A stretch of 64,000 nt of DNA, from the NCBI GenBank assembly GCA_037893225.1, contig JAZGUH010000273.1, positions 62,001 to 126,000 on the forward strand. The letters run 5' to 3'. Position numbers and translations under genes: made by a program. Below, piece after piece: positions 43,673 to 53,295 of this stretch; the first letter of the stretch is position 1, and each line of letters starts with the position of its first letter. Source of the stretch: Hippasteria phrygiana (taxonomy: Eukaryota; Echinodermata; Asteroidea; Valvatida; Goniasteridae). Under the pieces are notes generated by a model. It made no database searches. It was not told the DNA's origin and was given only the letters and a program-made list of their open reading frames with translations.

Positions 43673-45697
43673 TCACTGATAGATGGCTTTACGTAGCTCC
43701 GATTTAAATGTACTTAAAGAGTTTATGGTTCTCATTTGTTCAGGCAGATTATTCCATATACTGGCACCACTCACAGCGAAACTTGTCACGTAGCATTCCT
43801 TTTTGGCGAAAGGAACTTTCAGTGCCATTTGGGTCGATTGTCGTGTTTCACGAATCACTGTAAGTGGTGTAAACAGATTTGTCATGTACAAAGGAGTCAT
43901 TTTGTTAAGGCTTTTGAAAACAAAGATAGCCTTTTTGAACTGAACTCTTTCTTTAAAAGGAATCCAATTTAGTCTGGCAAACATATCAGCTGAGGGGGTG
44001 AGGGAGGTACATTTAAGGATTATCCGTGCTGCTCTTTTTAGACATTTGTTGAGGGTATTGTCGTGAGATATGTACCTTCCTCCCCACACCGTACAGCAAT
44101 ACTCTAAAGATGGCATAACTAAACTTACAAAGAGTGTGTGCAGGCTGCTTTGGGGAACGTAATCACGAATTCTGTTTAACACACCCAATTTAGACGAAAC
44201 AGTCTTCCTTACGTATTCAACATGTGTACCCCAACTTAATGTTTCATCAACAACTACACCCAAGCATTTACAAGATTTCACTTTTTCGATAACCTTATCA
44301 GCAATGCACACGTTTAGGTCGACGTTGGATATTTTCTGCCTTGAACCAATAAGCATACATTTGGTTTTGTTGGCATTTAATGCTAGTTTGTTTCTTTGGC
44401 ACCAGTTGTGAATACTAGCAAGAGCTACATTCAAGTTCCTTTCTATTTCGTTAATACTAGAGGAGCTACAAGTTAACGTGGAGTCATCTGCATACATAAA
44501 TAAGTTGCAATTTTGGGGTATACAGGATGGAAAATCACTACTATAAACAATGAATAAAAGTGGCCCTAAGATCGACCCTTGTGGAACGCCTATGTCTATG
44601 GGCAAGACCTTCGATATTGTGCCCTTAATATTTACAGACTGACTACGACCGCCCAGGTACGACTTAAACCAATTAATTCCAGAAGATGACAAATTCAGCT
44701 TCTTCAATTTGCCTAGTAGGATTACATGATCCACACAATCAAAAGCTTTACTAAGATCTATGAACACGCTACCTGTAACTTCACCTTGCTCCATAGCCTC
44801 AAAACACTTGTTTGTTAAATCGTGTAGAGTGCTTTCAGTTGAGTGCAAGGGTCTAAATCCCGATTGGCAACTAGGTATCAAATTGTTATCATCGAGGTAG
44901 CTATATACTGCCGAGTGCACCCATCTTTCTAGAATCTTAGAGATAATTGGCAGTATAGAAATAGGCCGATAATTACCTGTACTACATTTATCTCCTCCCT
45001 TGTGAATTGGTGTTACCAAGGCGTGTTTCCAATCCTTAGGGTATTGCTCGCATGTTATGGAGAGGTTAAAAATATAAGTTAAAGATTTAGTAATATAAGG
45101 GGAAGCAATTTTAATCATTTTAACACTGATGCCATCCGGACCTGTTGCTTTCCCAACCGACATGGATGATATTTGCTTTTGAACGAACTCTTCTGTAATA
45201 TTAGGTACAGTGCATTCTTCAAGTTCATGTAGAGAATCAACGATAGAGGCGTAGGTATCATTGTTTTCAAGTTCGCCCGATGGGCAATTTCTAGCTGTAA
45301 GTTTTCCTATTGTAGAAAAGTGTTCATTTAATGTATCAGCAATGTCAGTGGGATCGTCAATATTTTCTCCATTTGGGGAAGTGATAGAATTTGGAGCAAT
45401 TTTCTGTTTTTTAGGAAGTACCTCCTTTAGTTTTTTCCATAGCATAGATGAATTGCTTTTATTTTCTTCTATGGCTGATGTATAGTATTCGCTCTTCTTA
45501 GTGCGGATTTTATTAGTTACATTGTTCCGCAGCTTTTTGTAAGAGTCCCAATCGATCTGTGAGCCTGAGCGTTTTGCGATTTTGTGTGCACGATCCCGCT
45601 GTCTCATAAGTTTAAGAATTTCGCAATCGAGCCAAGGTAAAGAGGCACCCCGAATACGTTTAGTTTTGATTGGCGCATGAAAGTTAATAATACGCAT
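43673..45697 (-). CDS. LINE ORF2 reverse transcriptase part
   Basis: A 674-residue open stretch. RT blocks: NYRPISILPIISKILER, GFRPLHSTES, VFIDLSKAFDCVDH (A), GVPQGSILGPLLF (B), FMYADDSTL (active-site YADD), CKCLGVVVDE, then the C-terminal LEYCCTVWGG and KRAARIIL. All catalytic Asp residues are present. Upstream, the same frame extends past a single TGA at about 45,755 to the endonuclease. The enzyme performs target-primed reverse transcription. Confidence 0.92.
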   Translation of the reverse strand: MRIINFHAPIKTKRIRGASLPWLDCEILKLMRQRDRAHKIAKRSGSQIDWDSYKKLRNNVTNKIRTKKSEYYTSAIEENKSNSSMLWKKLKEVLPKKQKIAPNSITSPNGENIDDPTDIADTLNEHFSTIGKLTARNCPSGELENNDTYASIVDSLHELEECTVPNITEEFVQKQISSMSVGKATGPDGISVKMIKIASPYITKSLTYIFNLSITCEQYPKDWKHALVTPIHKGGDKCSTGNYRPISILPIISKILERWVHSAVYSYLDDNNLIPSCQSGFRPLHSTESTLHDLTNKCFEAMEQGEVTGSVFIDLSKAFDCVDHVILLGKLKKLNLSSSGINWFKSYLGGRSQSVNIKGTISKVLPIDIGVPQGSILGPLLFIVYSSDFPSCIPQNCNLFMYADDSTLTCSSSSINEIERNLNVALASIHNWCQRNKLALNANKTKCMLIGSRQKISNVDLNVCIADKVIEKVKSCKCLGVVVDETLSWGTHVEYVRKTVSSKLGVLNRIRDYVPQSSLHTLFVSLVMPSLEYCCTVWGGRYISHDNTLNKCLKRAARIILKCTSLTPSADMFARLNWIPFKERVQFKKAIFVFKSLNKMTPLYMTNLFTPLTVIRETRQSTQMALKVPFAKKECYVTSFAVSGASIWNNLPEQMRTINSLSTFKSELRKAIYQ

Positions 45698-46611
45698 AAA
45701 TATGGAGTGCCATTTGCACCACGCTTCATCAACATCATAAGAGTCCAGTACATCTTGTCATGGTGCATTAAGGAGGTCGTCTTTAAATGCATCATTGTCT
45801 ATATTTGTGAGACATCGAAAATTTATTGAGCGACCTTTAATTTTTGGCGTTTTCCAACTATGTTGACCATAAACAAGATAATGGTCACTGATTAGGACTG
45901 GTAATACACCACATTCCTTTATTAGCTCTGGATGGGAGCTGAAAATGAGATCGATTATTGTTTTGTTTGAGTGGACTCAGTGACACGTGTTGAGTCATGT
46001 ATGAGTTGCGCCAATTGGAATAAACCAAAACAAGAAATAATTGGGTTTGAGTTCAAACTATCATCGTCAACTGAAACATCATAATTAAAGTCCCCAGTTG
46101 CAATAATTTCTTTACATTCACAGGAGGCCTTATTAATAACATCACTTAGTTTATCAATGAATTCAACAGAGCTTGAAGGTGGCCTATAAATAGAACTAAT
46201 AAGCACAGGCTGTCTTTGTTTACACTTAATTTCAACCCATATGCACTCGACATCATCTGTTTCAAGATCCTCACGACGAGTGAAAGTTAAATTGTTTCGG
46301 ATGTACATGGCAACCCCACCACCATGCCGGTTCCTGTCTTTTCTGACAATGGAAAAATTTGGTAATGTGATTTCATCGTCGGAGATTGAGGCATTGCAGA
46401 AAGTTTCATTTAGACAGATGATATCGAATGGATTTGTAGACATTAAAATTTTAAATTGGTCAAATTTGTTTATTAAACTTCTCACATTAAGATGGGCGAA
46501 TGAGAATCCCCCGGGGCTTCGGTTGTAGATAACGCCATCTGTTAAGTCTATCGTAGATTTTTGCCTTGTGGATTGAGCAGCTCTCTGACCGTTTTTAGGT
46601 ATTGGTTCCAT
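45698..46611 (-). pseudogene. LINE ORF2 endonuclease part, one frameshift and one stop
   Basis: The APE-type endonuclease reads FAHLNVRSLINKFD, ICLNETF, GGGVAMYIRN, ISSIYRPPSS, TGDFNYD, then (after a frame change near 45,960) TIIDLIFSS and LISDHYLVYG. These are the Asn, Glu, Asp and His sites of the family. The frame change and a TGA at 45,755 separate it from the RT frame. Its start overlaps the end of ORF1 by 64 nt in another frame. Confidence 0.85.
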
Positions 46612-47513
46612 TCCTGGCTTCGATAGTGTGTCTGGGTTAGTGGCTGACGGAGATGGGTTGGATGCTGTTTTTGATACGGGTGTGGGTAGTACTGATTTGC
46701 CATTTGAAAACCCGTCGGGACATCACGATTCGCTGTAGTCCGCTCCTTCACGACATCAGAGTACAAGGTCTTGCCGAACGGGGTCCTCTGGTGTGTGATG
46801 CGGCTAGCAGTGGTCTTATGTGGTCCTGCGACGTGTTGGATAATGTTCACGGCAAGTAGACGCACTCCTGTTGAGTTGAGGTGCACGCCATCCGATACAA
46901 GGTGATTTGGGTTTATATTTCCATTGTCAATGAAGCCCCAGTTATTTTGTCTTGCTATTGACTTAAGCAGATTATTAGAGTCATCTACCTTCTTGCGTTT
47001 TGGCACTGTTTGGTTATTGCGATGTATAATCGACGAGATTGTTACTGATCTTGGTTGTAGTGATTCACCAAGAGAAGTGATCTTTGCAGCAATAGTCTCT
47101 GGGTTGTCAGAAGTATTATTGGTCCCAACATGAAGGATTACTCCAGAGACGTCGTGTTTGGCCGACAGCTGGATGGCGTTAGGAGCAAGATCTTCGATTT
47201 TTGCTCCACGCATGGTATGGCACATCACTTTCTTTTGTCTGCTCAATCTCCTGGGTTGTAGCCGTTTGATCATTGAGTCACCGATTATTAGGATATCTGC
47301 ATGGTTGTGTTCGCTAGGTGTGGGTGGCCGTTTTTTCATGGTAGGTGTCGGTTTCTGCTTTGTAGTGGTCAGTTTCTTGTGCTTTTCCCGGTATTGGTCG
47401 AGCTGCTCTTGAAAAGAGGCCTTGTTTTTGGAGGGACAGGGATTGTTTGGGGGAGTACAGGACTCCTGTTCCATGCCAGGCTGGGGGAAACTAGCTGCCA
47501 TGAAGTTGCACAA
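46548..47513 (-). CDS. LINE ORF1 with SGNH/GDSL esterase domain
   Basis: About 317-321 residues; the first ATG that fits is at about 47,501 (MAASFPQPGME). After a Lys/Pro-rich N-terminus, block I reads ILIIGDSMIKRL (nucleophile Ser), block III VILHVGTNN, and block V SDGVHLNSTG (Asp and His). Esterase ORF1 proteins are a known feature of CR1/L2-group LINEs, where they probably bind RNA or membranes during retrotransposition. The catalytic residues look intact. The C-terminus is rich in Tyr, His, Pro and Gln. Confidence 0.88.
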   Translation of the reverse strand: MCNFMAASFPQPGMEQESCTPPNNPCPSKNKASFQEQLDQYREKHKKLTTTKQKPTPTMKKRPPTPSEHNHADILIIGDSMIKRLQPRRLSRQKKVMCHTMRGAKIEDLAPNAIQLSAKHDVSGVILHVGTNNTSDNPETIAAKITSLGESLQPRSVTISSIIHRNNQTVPKRKKVDDSNNLLKSIARQNNWGFIDNGNINPNHLVSDGVHLNSTGVRLLAVNIIQHVAGPHKTTASRITHQRTPFGKTLYSDVVKERTTANRDVPTGFQMANQYYPHPYQKQHPTHLRQPLTQTHYRSQEWNQYLKTVRELLNPQGKNLR

Positions 47514-47520
47514 TAGTCTG

Positions 47521-48571
47521 GTAGCTATCTATACTACTGGCCGAAGGGGCACTGGTAAGTTCGCGATCGAAGCTGCTTGCTCTGCTTTGCATTAAATGCA
47601 GGCAGCCGGCCGGCCGGCCGGCTATGCGCTAGCGGCTGCAGTGTTCACCGCTCGTGTTCGCATGCGACGTCTTGCAACTGTGACGATCGATGCGAGGTCT
47701 CGAGAGCGACGGGTAAGGTGCCGGGCGGGACTCCCGGGCAGCTCGCAGGCAACCTGGGTGATGGTGTGTAATCTGCGGGAAATTACTTGTTACATGCAAG
47801 AAATACCTCTCCGTTATATTAAACCGTAGGGGCTCGGCCAACTCGACCGCGACCGTTGGCCGACTCGACTCGAGACAACTCGACCGTTGAGACAACTCGA
47901 CCGTTGAGACAACTCGACCGTCTTTGCGTCAAATGGGAAGACAATTAACTCGTCCGTGGAGACAAGTCTTCCGTGAGACAAGTCGTCCGTTGAATTGAAG
48001 TCGACTCGGAGGTAGGGGAATCGCTGCTGTCTCGGCGGGGATTCGCGTCCAGCCTCAAAGCAAACATGAGCCTGATTTTTTGTCGAGTTTCACCAGTGGA
48101 GAAAACCCGCAGGAGATCTAGAGTGCGTCTCAGTATCTTTGTGAACTGTGTGTATGTGACAATCGAATCACCAGAGTACGACAATCACCGTTTTCCCCGG
48201 CCGTAAAGACTAGGGCCTCGTGAGCTATTTGTTTTATTATTATCACGGCCTTTTAAATTTGTTATCTCAATCAAATCACCTAACAAGGTCTCCTCAGCAC
48301 CATTATAATATATCAATTATCATATTCAGCCCCGTTAAGATTTTCTGTTTATTATATTTCCATCATTCCGGAACTTTTTAGTTCATTCCCCTCGGCCCTA
48401 CCAAACAATCTAAATAGCACGGACCTGCTGTACCTTTATCTTCATTATACTAACACTCGGGCGGTAGTAGTCAGGGGGTTAGATCTATGCATAATGCATT
48501 TATTTATGTATTCATAATGCGCGCTGCAACATTAGGCTAAGCAGGTGCGTGCGCACAACACGGCTTCTACA
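47521..48571. other. Spacer with degenerate CTCGACCG minisatellite (47,826-48,010)
   Basis: CTCGGCCAACTCGACCGCGA, then three GAGACAACTCGACCGTT units, CTCGACCGTCTTTGCGTCAAATG and AAGTCGACTCGG correspond in order to the array and flank at 17,395-17,710. A GCCGGCCGGCCGGCCGGC run is at 47,604. No gene is seen here; short ORFs lack motifs. Confidence 0.65.
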
Positions 48572-48684
48572 AGATTCCCAAGACGTTGTTACTGGCGGTT
48601 CGCGGCTATTAAGTTTGTCGTGATAACGCCCTCTCGCGGCGGCCGGTTATCTTGTAATACGTAACAACGTCTTGAACCAAGACT
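48572..48684. mobile_element. Short MITE-like unit, inverted copy 2
   Basis: GATTCCCAAGACGTTGTTAC through GCCCTCTCGCGGCGGCCGGTTA to AACAACGTCTTGAACCAAGAC is the inverse of 43,206-43,320, with the central part diverged. The two copies bracket the LINE and about 1 kb of other sequence. Confidence 0.65.
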
Positions 48685-48920
48685 ACTCCGAAATACGTTC
48701 AAGGGTCTTGGGCCCAAGACTATGTTCCAGCCAGCAATGCTCCAGTATAGTAGAGCGCATTTTTAGCAGAGGAGGGATTATTATGAAGCCCCACCGTGCA
48801 AATCTATCCCAACAGATGCTGGAGACCCTTATGTTCTTGAAATGCATGAACATATCCTTTGAGGAACCTGCCGTTGACTTAAAAATAAAACAAATCCAAC
48901 AAAATCTTAACCTTGATTGA
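48672..48920 (+). pseudogene. hAT transposase C-terminal dimerisation remnant
   Basis: The frame contains SIVERIFSRGGIIMKPHRAN LSQQMLETLMFLKCMN followed by an acidic tail and a TGA. The ER.FS..G......RA.L....E.L.FLK pattern is the hAT dimerisation domain. Nothing of the catalytic core is visible upstream, where the MITE-like unit intervenes. It is either a remnant or the last exon of a lost domesticated gene. Confidence 0.65.
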
Positions 48921-48952
48921 GTGGATTATTAGTTTATTACGTGTTTAGTAGC

Positions 48953-49440
48953 TGGCCTCGGCCTCGGCCTTGGCCTCGGACGTTGTGGCCTCGGCCTTGG
49001 CCTCGGACGTTGTGGCCTCGGCCTCGGTCTCGGCCTCGGAGGTTGTGGCCTCGGTCTCGGCCTCGGCCTCGGAGGTTGTGGCCTTGACAATTTCCTACAG
49101 GATACATTATCATGTGCAAGAAGGAGTTATGTGACCAAACAAATTGTCCAAACATGACAATGATCATGTTATGAGAATGTTTGGAGCGATCGGGGTTCTG
49201 CGCGATCACTCGGTCGCACAGAAACTTAGCACTTGCAGGCTCGGTCGATCCTGTAAGAAATCTCAGACTTTGCGTCCTTTTTTTAAAACAATCATTAACA
49301 GCAGTGAATTAGATAGAAAATGTGATCGACGGATGGCGGCGCAATCAACCTGTGTTGGCACGATCAGCCAACAGCACAGCTTGATCGAACAATCGCGCAG
49401 ATCAGATCCACTGATCGCACCCAACAAGAACATTGACCAT
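48953..49440. repeat. Second locus of the (GGCCTC)n / GATC-rich repeat
   Basis: Hexamer variants at 48,955-49,086 with GGACGTTGTGG and GGAGGTTGTGG interruptions. The following 49,175-49,440 part is rich in CGATC words and is inverse-homologous to 40,912-41,090. A C-run of more than 20 follows at 49,466. Confidence 0.65.
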
Positions 49441-49673
49441 GAATGTTGGGTTTCAAGTTAATTGTCCCCCCCCCCCCCCCCCCCCCCCAACCAATTCGCA
49501 CCTTGTGAAGAGAGGGGAAGTTTCCACAGGTGATAAATTTGAAAAATAAGCAATAATAATCATCTCAATTTATGTTGGGTTTGTTTTCCTTTCCTGCAAT
49601 ATCACTTATTTTAGACCCAAAAAATGCCATAAAGGATTAATCATGAATAAACTATTACTGCACACAGAAAGTC

Positions 49674-50494
49674 CCGGAGCACCATACTGTCACTCAAGTT
49701 CAACATGAACGCCAGCTAAAGGCTCACTTCCGTGTCACACTGCCGGCGTTCTACCAGCTCAATCTTCTGACAAACCCAGCATCCAACTATGGCTGGTCAG
49801 AAGAATTCCAACTGTTGCCTTTCCTTTTTTGGCTAGCATGTGGTTCTGCCTACCGAGTGGTGTCCGCCGTTATTGGCATACCCAGATCAACGGTCTGTGA
49901 CATGGTCCATCGACAACTTGACAAAGATTTAAGTGCCATCAAGAATGTGATCAAACTACCAGATGAGGCAGCAATACCTGTAATCACAGAAGGCTTCAGC
50001 AAGCTTGCCAAGAGCAAAGCAATTAACAAGGCTGTTGGCAGCATTGATTGTACTCATATCAGAGTAGTGCCCCCAATGATAAGCGTGAAGATTACATAAA
50101 TCACAAGTTATTCTATTCCATCAATCTCCAAGCTGTGTGTGATCATCGGGGGATATTCCTGGACGTGTTTTCCGGATACCCAGGATCAGTTCATGACGCC
50201 AGGATTTTGAGATGCAGTCCTCTCTACCGACAAGCCTAATATCCTCCAGAGGGATACTATCTCCTAGCAGACTCAGCATATCCCTGCTTGGCCACACCCC
50301 TGGGAGTCCTACTAACCCATAAAAGCCACATGACTGCCGTTGAAACCAGATTAAACTTCCACTTAAGCCGCGCACGAACCGTCATAGAGAGAGCATTTGG
50401 GCAGATAAAGGGAAGATGGAGAAGTATCTTCACAAAAACGCTGAGGTATTCTTTGAAAATTGACATTTGGAGGCATGCAACTGGGACATTTTAA
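49674..50494 (+). pseudogene. PIF/Harbinger transposase (HARBI1-like), main exon with frameshift and stop
   Basis: Coding similarity starts about 49,674 (VPEHHTVTQVQHERQLKAHF) after a possible splice site (CACACAG). It continues through FLFWLACGSAYRVVSAVIGI, a helix-turn-helix-like part, VGSIDCTHIRV (first Asp), NLQAVCDHRGIF and FSGYPGSVHDARI. YYLLADSAYP (second Asp) and RARTVIERAFGQIKGRW (Glu) complete the DDE triad. A frameshift lies near 50,075 and a TAA at 50,237. No Myb-like partner gene was seen nearby. This could have mobilised the PIF-type MITE at 20,721, but the termini here were not identified. Confidence 0.82.
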
Positions 50495-50924
50495 GAAAAA
50501 ACGACAAAACTCCAAACCACACAAGACTTTGTACATTTTTTTCAATTTAAAGTGGCATTCATGAAAAGTAAAAAACGAGGAAATCAGTGGATCGAAGGAA
50601 AAGTTGCATGCCTGCATTTGCTACTGAGATTAAGTTTTGATTGTGTCTTCTGTTGTAAAACCAGTGACATAACACTGGGGGGGGGGTGGGGGACATCTCC
50701 CTCCCTCCCTAAGAATTTCATGATGTGGGCATACATGAGCTTTTAAGTTTTAAAGATATGACAAGGTCCATTGAGTGCACCTCAAATGAAGCCCCCAGTG
50801 CAACCTGCTAATTTGACCCTGGGTCCTGTGTTAAGTGTTCAAAAACAAAAATGGGCCCATTGACAGGCAGGTATACCGACCGGTACCCCTTTTAACTTTT
50901 TCAAATTGATTATTTGTCTTGCAG

Positions 50925-51164
50925 GTGTCCCCGATCTTAGCCCCCAAAGTGGCTGCGGCATGTGCAATGCACAATGTCTGTATAATGGAAGGCGATGAGT
51001 GGGAGGATGAAGTACAAGACAACTCTGAAGAAGAAGTAGTTCAACAAGAACACCAGATGTTCCCAGAGCAGTGTTCTGCAGAGCCACTGCGACGACAGAT
51101 TGCTGCTCAGGTATCCCAACCAGAACATCTGGTCGAGCAATTATACGACCACGATTATTTTTGA
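50925..51164 (+). pseudogene. PIF/Harbinger transposase, last exon
   Basis: After a good 3' splice site (ATTATTTGTCTTGCAG) the frame reads SPILAPKVAAACAMHNVCIM, the conserved terminal helix (AAC.MHN) of Harbinger transposases. An acidic Glu/Gln-rich tail and a TGA at about 51,162 follow. It is separated from the main exon by about 0.45 kb. The donor could be at 50,447 (GAG|GTATTC), but the phase does not match exactly, so another indel or a different donor is likely. Confidence 0.7.
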
Positions 51165-51329
51165 AGGGCTTGTGCACTAGAAATAGTTCCCAGATGAGCA
51201 TGGCAGTGATATCATAACAGGGGAAAATAATAGTTGTTGTGTGCATAAATATTGCTTGAGGAGACCTTTAACATTAAACATTATACTTAAATTATTAAAT
51301 ATGTACTGGTGAGGTTTGCAGTAACACCA

Positions 51330-51370
51330 TCTCTCTTTTTCTATTTAGAGGTGTGGTTCTGAAAAGAACC
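51330..51370 (-). promoter_or_regulatory. Histone-type 3' stem-loop and HDE-like motif, minus strand
   Basis: Read on the minus strand: GGTTCT-TTTC-AGAACC (51,370-51,355), then ACACCTC and about 10 nt later AGAAAAAGAGAG. The TTTC loop is the canonical one. This arm and the plus-strand one point away from each other's centre, as if two histone 3' ends had been joined tail-outward. Confidence 0.45.
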
Positions 51371-51463
51371 AGTTGGTTGTGAAACTAGATGTTCTGAGCT
51401 TGCTCATAATCTCCTGTAGAGGATCAGAGATACTGATCGGAGTGTCAAGTTTCACAACCAACC

Positions 51464-51503
51464 GGTTCTTTTTAGAACCACACTTCTGAAACAAAAAGAG
51501 ATT
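51464..51503 (+). promoter_or_regulatory. Histone-type 3' stem-loop and HDE-like motif, plus strand
   Basis: GGTTCT-TTTT-AGAACC (51,464-51,479) is followed by ACAC and, about 12 nt later, ACAAAAAGAGATT. Replication-dependent histone mRNAs in animals end in a 6-bp stem with a UUUC-type tetraloop, a downstream ACCA/ACCC and a purine-rich element bound by U7 snRNA. The resemblance is in sequence order and spacing. No histone coding sequence was seen upstream. Confidence 0.45.
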
Positions 51504-51537
51504 ATTCCACTTGGTGTTACTGCAAACCTCACTAGTA

Positions 51538-53100
51538 TACATGATTTAAATATAATGGTGTTACTGCAAACTTCACTAGGCCAAACAAAAATAGTTCTGC
51601 TTCCAGTTACCCTACCTACCCATATTTTTTTGGGGAATGAGAAAAACAAAAAACATCAATTACTACCTTTTACTCTTGCAAAAAAAAATAATCTTACGAA
51701 AATACCCATGTTAATGGATTGTTTAAAAGTGTAATCTTTCAAATCTACCTTTATTTATATACATGTAACGCCTGAATAAATCCTAATCAGAGCCATTACA
51801 ACACGACCAATAGTGTGCCTGTTACCCGCACACATGCCCGATTCCGTATATATATTGGTCACATGATGATTAGTCACATGATAACCAATCACAATGATGG
51901 CAACCATGTGACTTCCTTTATGAATCTGATTGGTTAACATAAATATGTCTGATGAAATTAGATGCGAAAACATTGTTTGATTACGGTCAGATCGGTGCGA
52001 ATTTTCAGCACAAAAGATGTAAAATGGCCCGATGATCCGCTGAACGGGTAAATCGAAAAGGTGTGCGCTGCTGTTTTGCCATTTGGCTGCACCATGTGTT
52101 TGGACAGATAATTATATGACACGTGATCGACGACCCACCAATCAGATGACGGGAATTTATTCATTTTATAATTTCACTGGTTTATTTCCACCGACTTTAA
52201 CCTCAACAAATAACAGGAATATGGTGATGATGTTCCAGCCTGTTGTGAAGTGGTGGTTTCTTTAGTGTTTTTGTAGCAATTCATATGCATTGGTCAGAAT
52301 CAAATTGACTGGGTTGGGCGTGGGCGAGGGGTTTTGACCATCATCATCATTGCAGTGAAGTATTTGAAGTAACACGCTCTTGACAGTTGAAAACACTCTT
52401 ATTGATTTTGTCACTACTTACAATGTACACATTAAGAAAATGACTAATTAATTTTCAGTATTTTCTAATGTTAAAATTTATGGCTAATTTGACACAAATA
52501 TTTATTTGGAATGAATCATTTTAAATTTACATATGTTAAATTTCTGTATTACTTATATTACACATTGACTTTGCACTCAGATGCTCCCTTGATAAGTCCA
52601 GAGCATATGGCATGTTGTTCCTTATTTTTCACTCTGCTGGAAATATGTAACACAATGTAAATGAGGATTCAGAATTGGGGGAAAGATGGGGGCATTGTGA
52701 TTCATTTGACATTACGTTTTCAATCAGTTTTTAAGGTATTTAAAGGTAATACACAACATATACTTTTGCTGTATATTGTTACACTGACCTTATGAAAGTT
52801 GTGTGATCATAGATGCTGGAAAAGTCTAGTTCCCCGACCTTCAGATAAATCAGAACAATTTGTAGACATTGGGGAATTGCCAGGTCAAAGAACCACACTT
52901 AGCAGGCTTGCTCTTGTTAATGGATATGTAACCGGATTGCAAAGAAAATGGGAAAAAATGCACATACACTTTAAGAAGAATCCCCATATAAAAAATAATA
53001 GAAATCAAATATGGTTGGAGGTACAACACAGTTATTTTGTGAATGTTCGAGTCAATTTTTTTCCTTACACAGTATCTTCATTTTAATTACTTAACTGCTG
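51538..53100. other. Spacer, no gene seen
   Basis: AT-rich sequence. The open frame at 52,799-53,086 (with RTTLSRLALVNGYVTGL) has no recognised family and lacks splice or start support. Confidence 0.45.
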
Positions 53101-53104
53101 TGTT

Positions 53105-53295
53105 TATGATAGTTACCGAGGTTATAGAAAAATTTAGCTCTAAAAGAACCACATGGGTGCTTTTTCCCTGCATTACATTATCTTAATGATTTACTTTTTG
53201 CAGTTTTAAAATGAGAAAAACTTCAAGTGCGATTATTTCGAAATGCGTTTTTCTTGAAAAATAGACATGCCCGCCTCTTCGTGAAAGCGGTGACG
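53105..53295. repeat. Partial copy of the TIR element at 21,308-21,806
   Basis: TTTATGATAGTTACCGAGGT, then CATGGGTGCTTTTTCCCTGC, TGATTTACTTTTTGCAGTTT and GCCCGCCTCTTCGTGAAAGC match 21,615-21,805 with about 10-15 percent differences by eye. The right terminus CGGTGAC corresponds to the terminal GTCACCG of the other copy. Confidence 0.7.

Larger units (their letters stand above)
43321..47520 (-). mobile_element. L2/CR1-like LINE, nearly full length
   Basis: On the minus strand it has ORF1, then ORF2 (endonuclease, RT), then a 3' UTR ending in (TTTA)n complement repeats at 43,321-43,348, i.e. a short AAAT-type tandem tail as in L2-clade elements. The coding parts are 47,513-46,548 and 46,611-43,673. 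Only one frameshift and one stop were found in ORF2, so this is a recent copy. Confidence 0.85.
51304..51537. mobile_element. Fold-back element whose arms contain histone-mRNA-like stem-loops
   Basis: The arms start TACTGGTGAGGTTTGCAGTA and end in the inverse; each is about 85 bp with a ~60-bp centre. Each arm includes a 16-nt stem-loop followed by ACAC and a purine-rich word, described separately. A partial extra repeat TGGTGTTACTGCAAACTTCA lies at 51,558. Confidence 0.75.

Noticed and set aside
51945..51975. Hammerhead-ribozyme-like CTGATGA ... GAAA
   Set aside because: The segment between the two boxes cannot form a stem II, and no flanking stems I/III pair.
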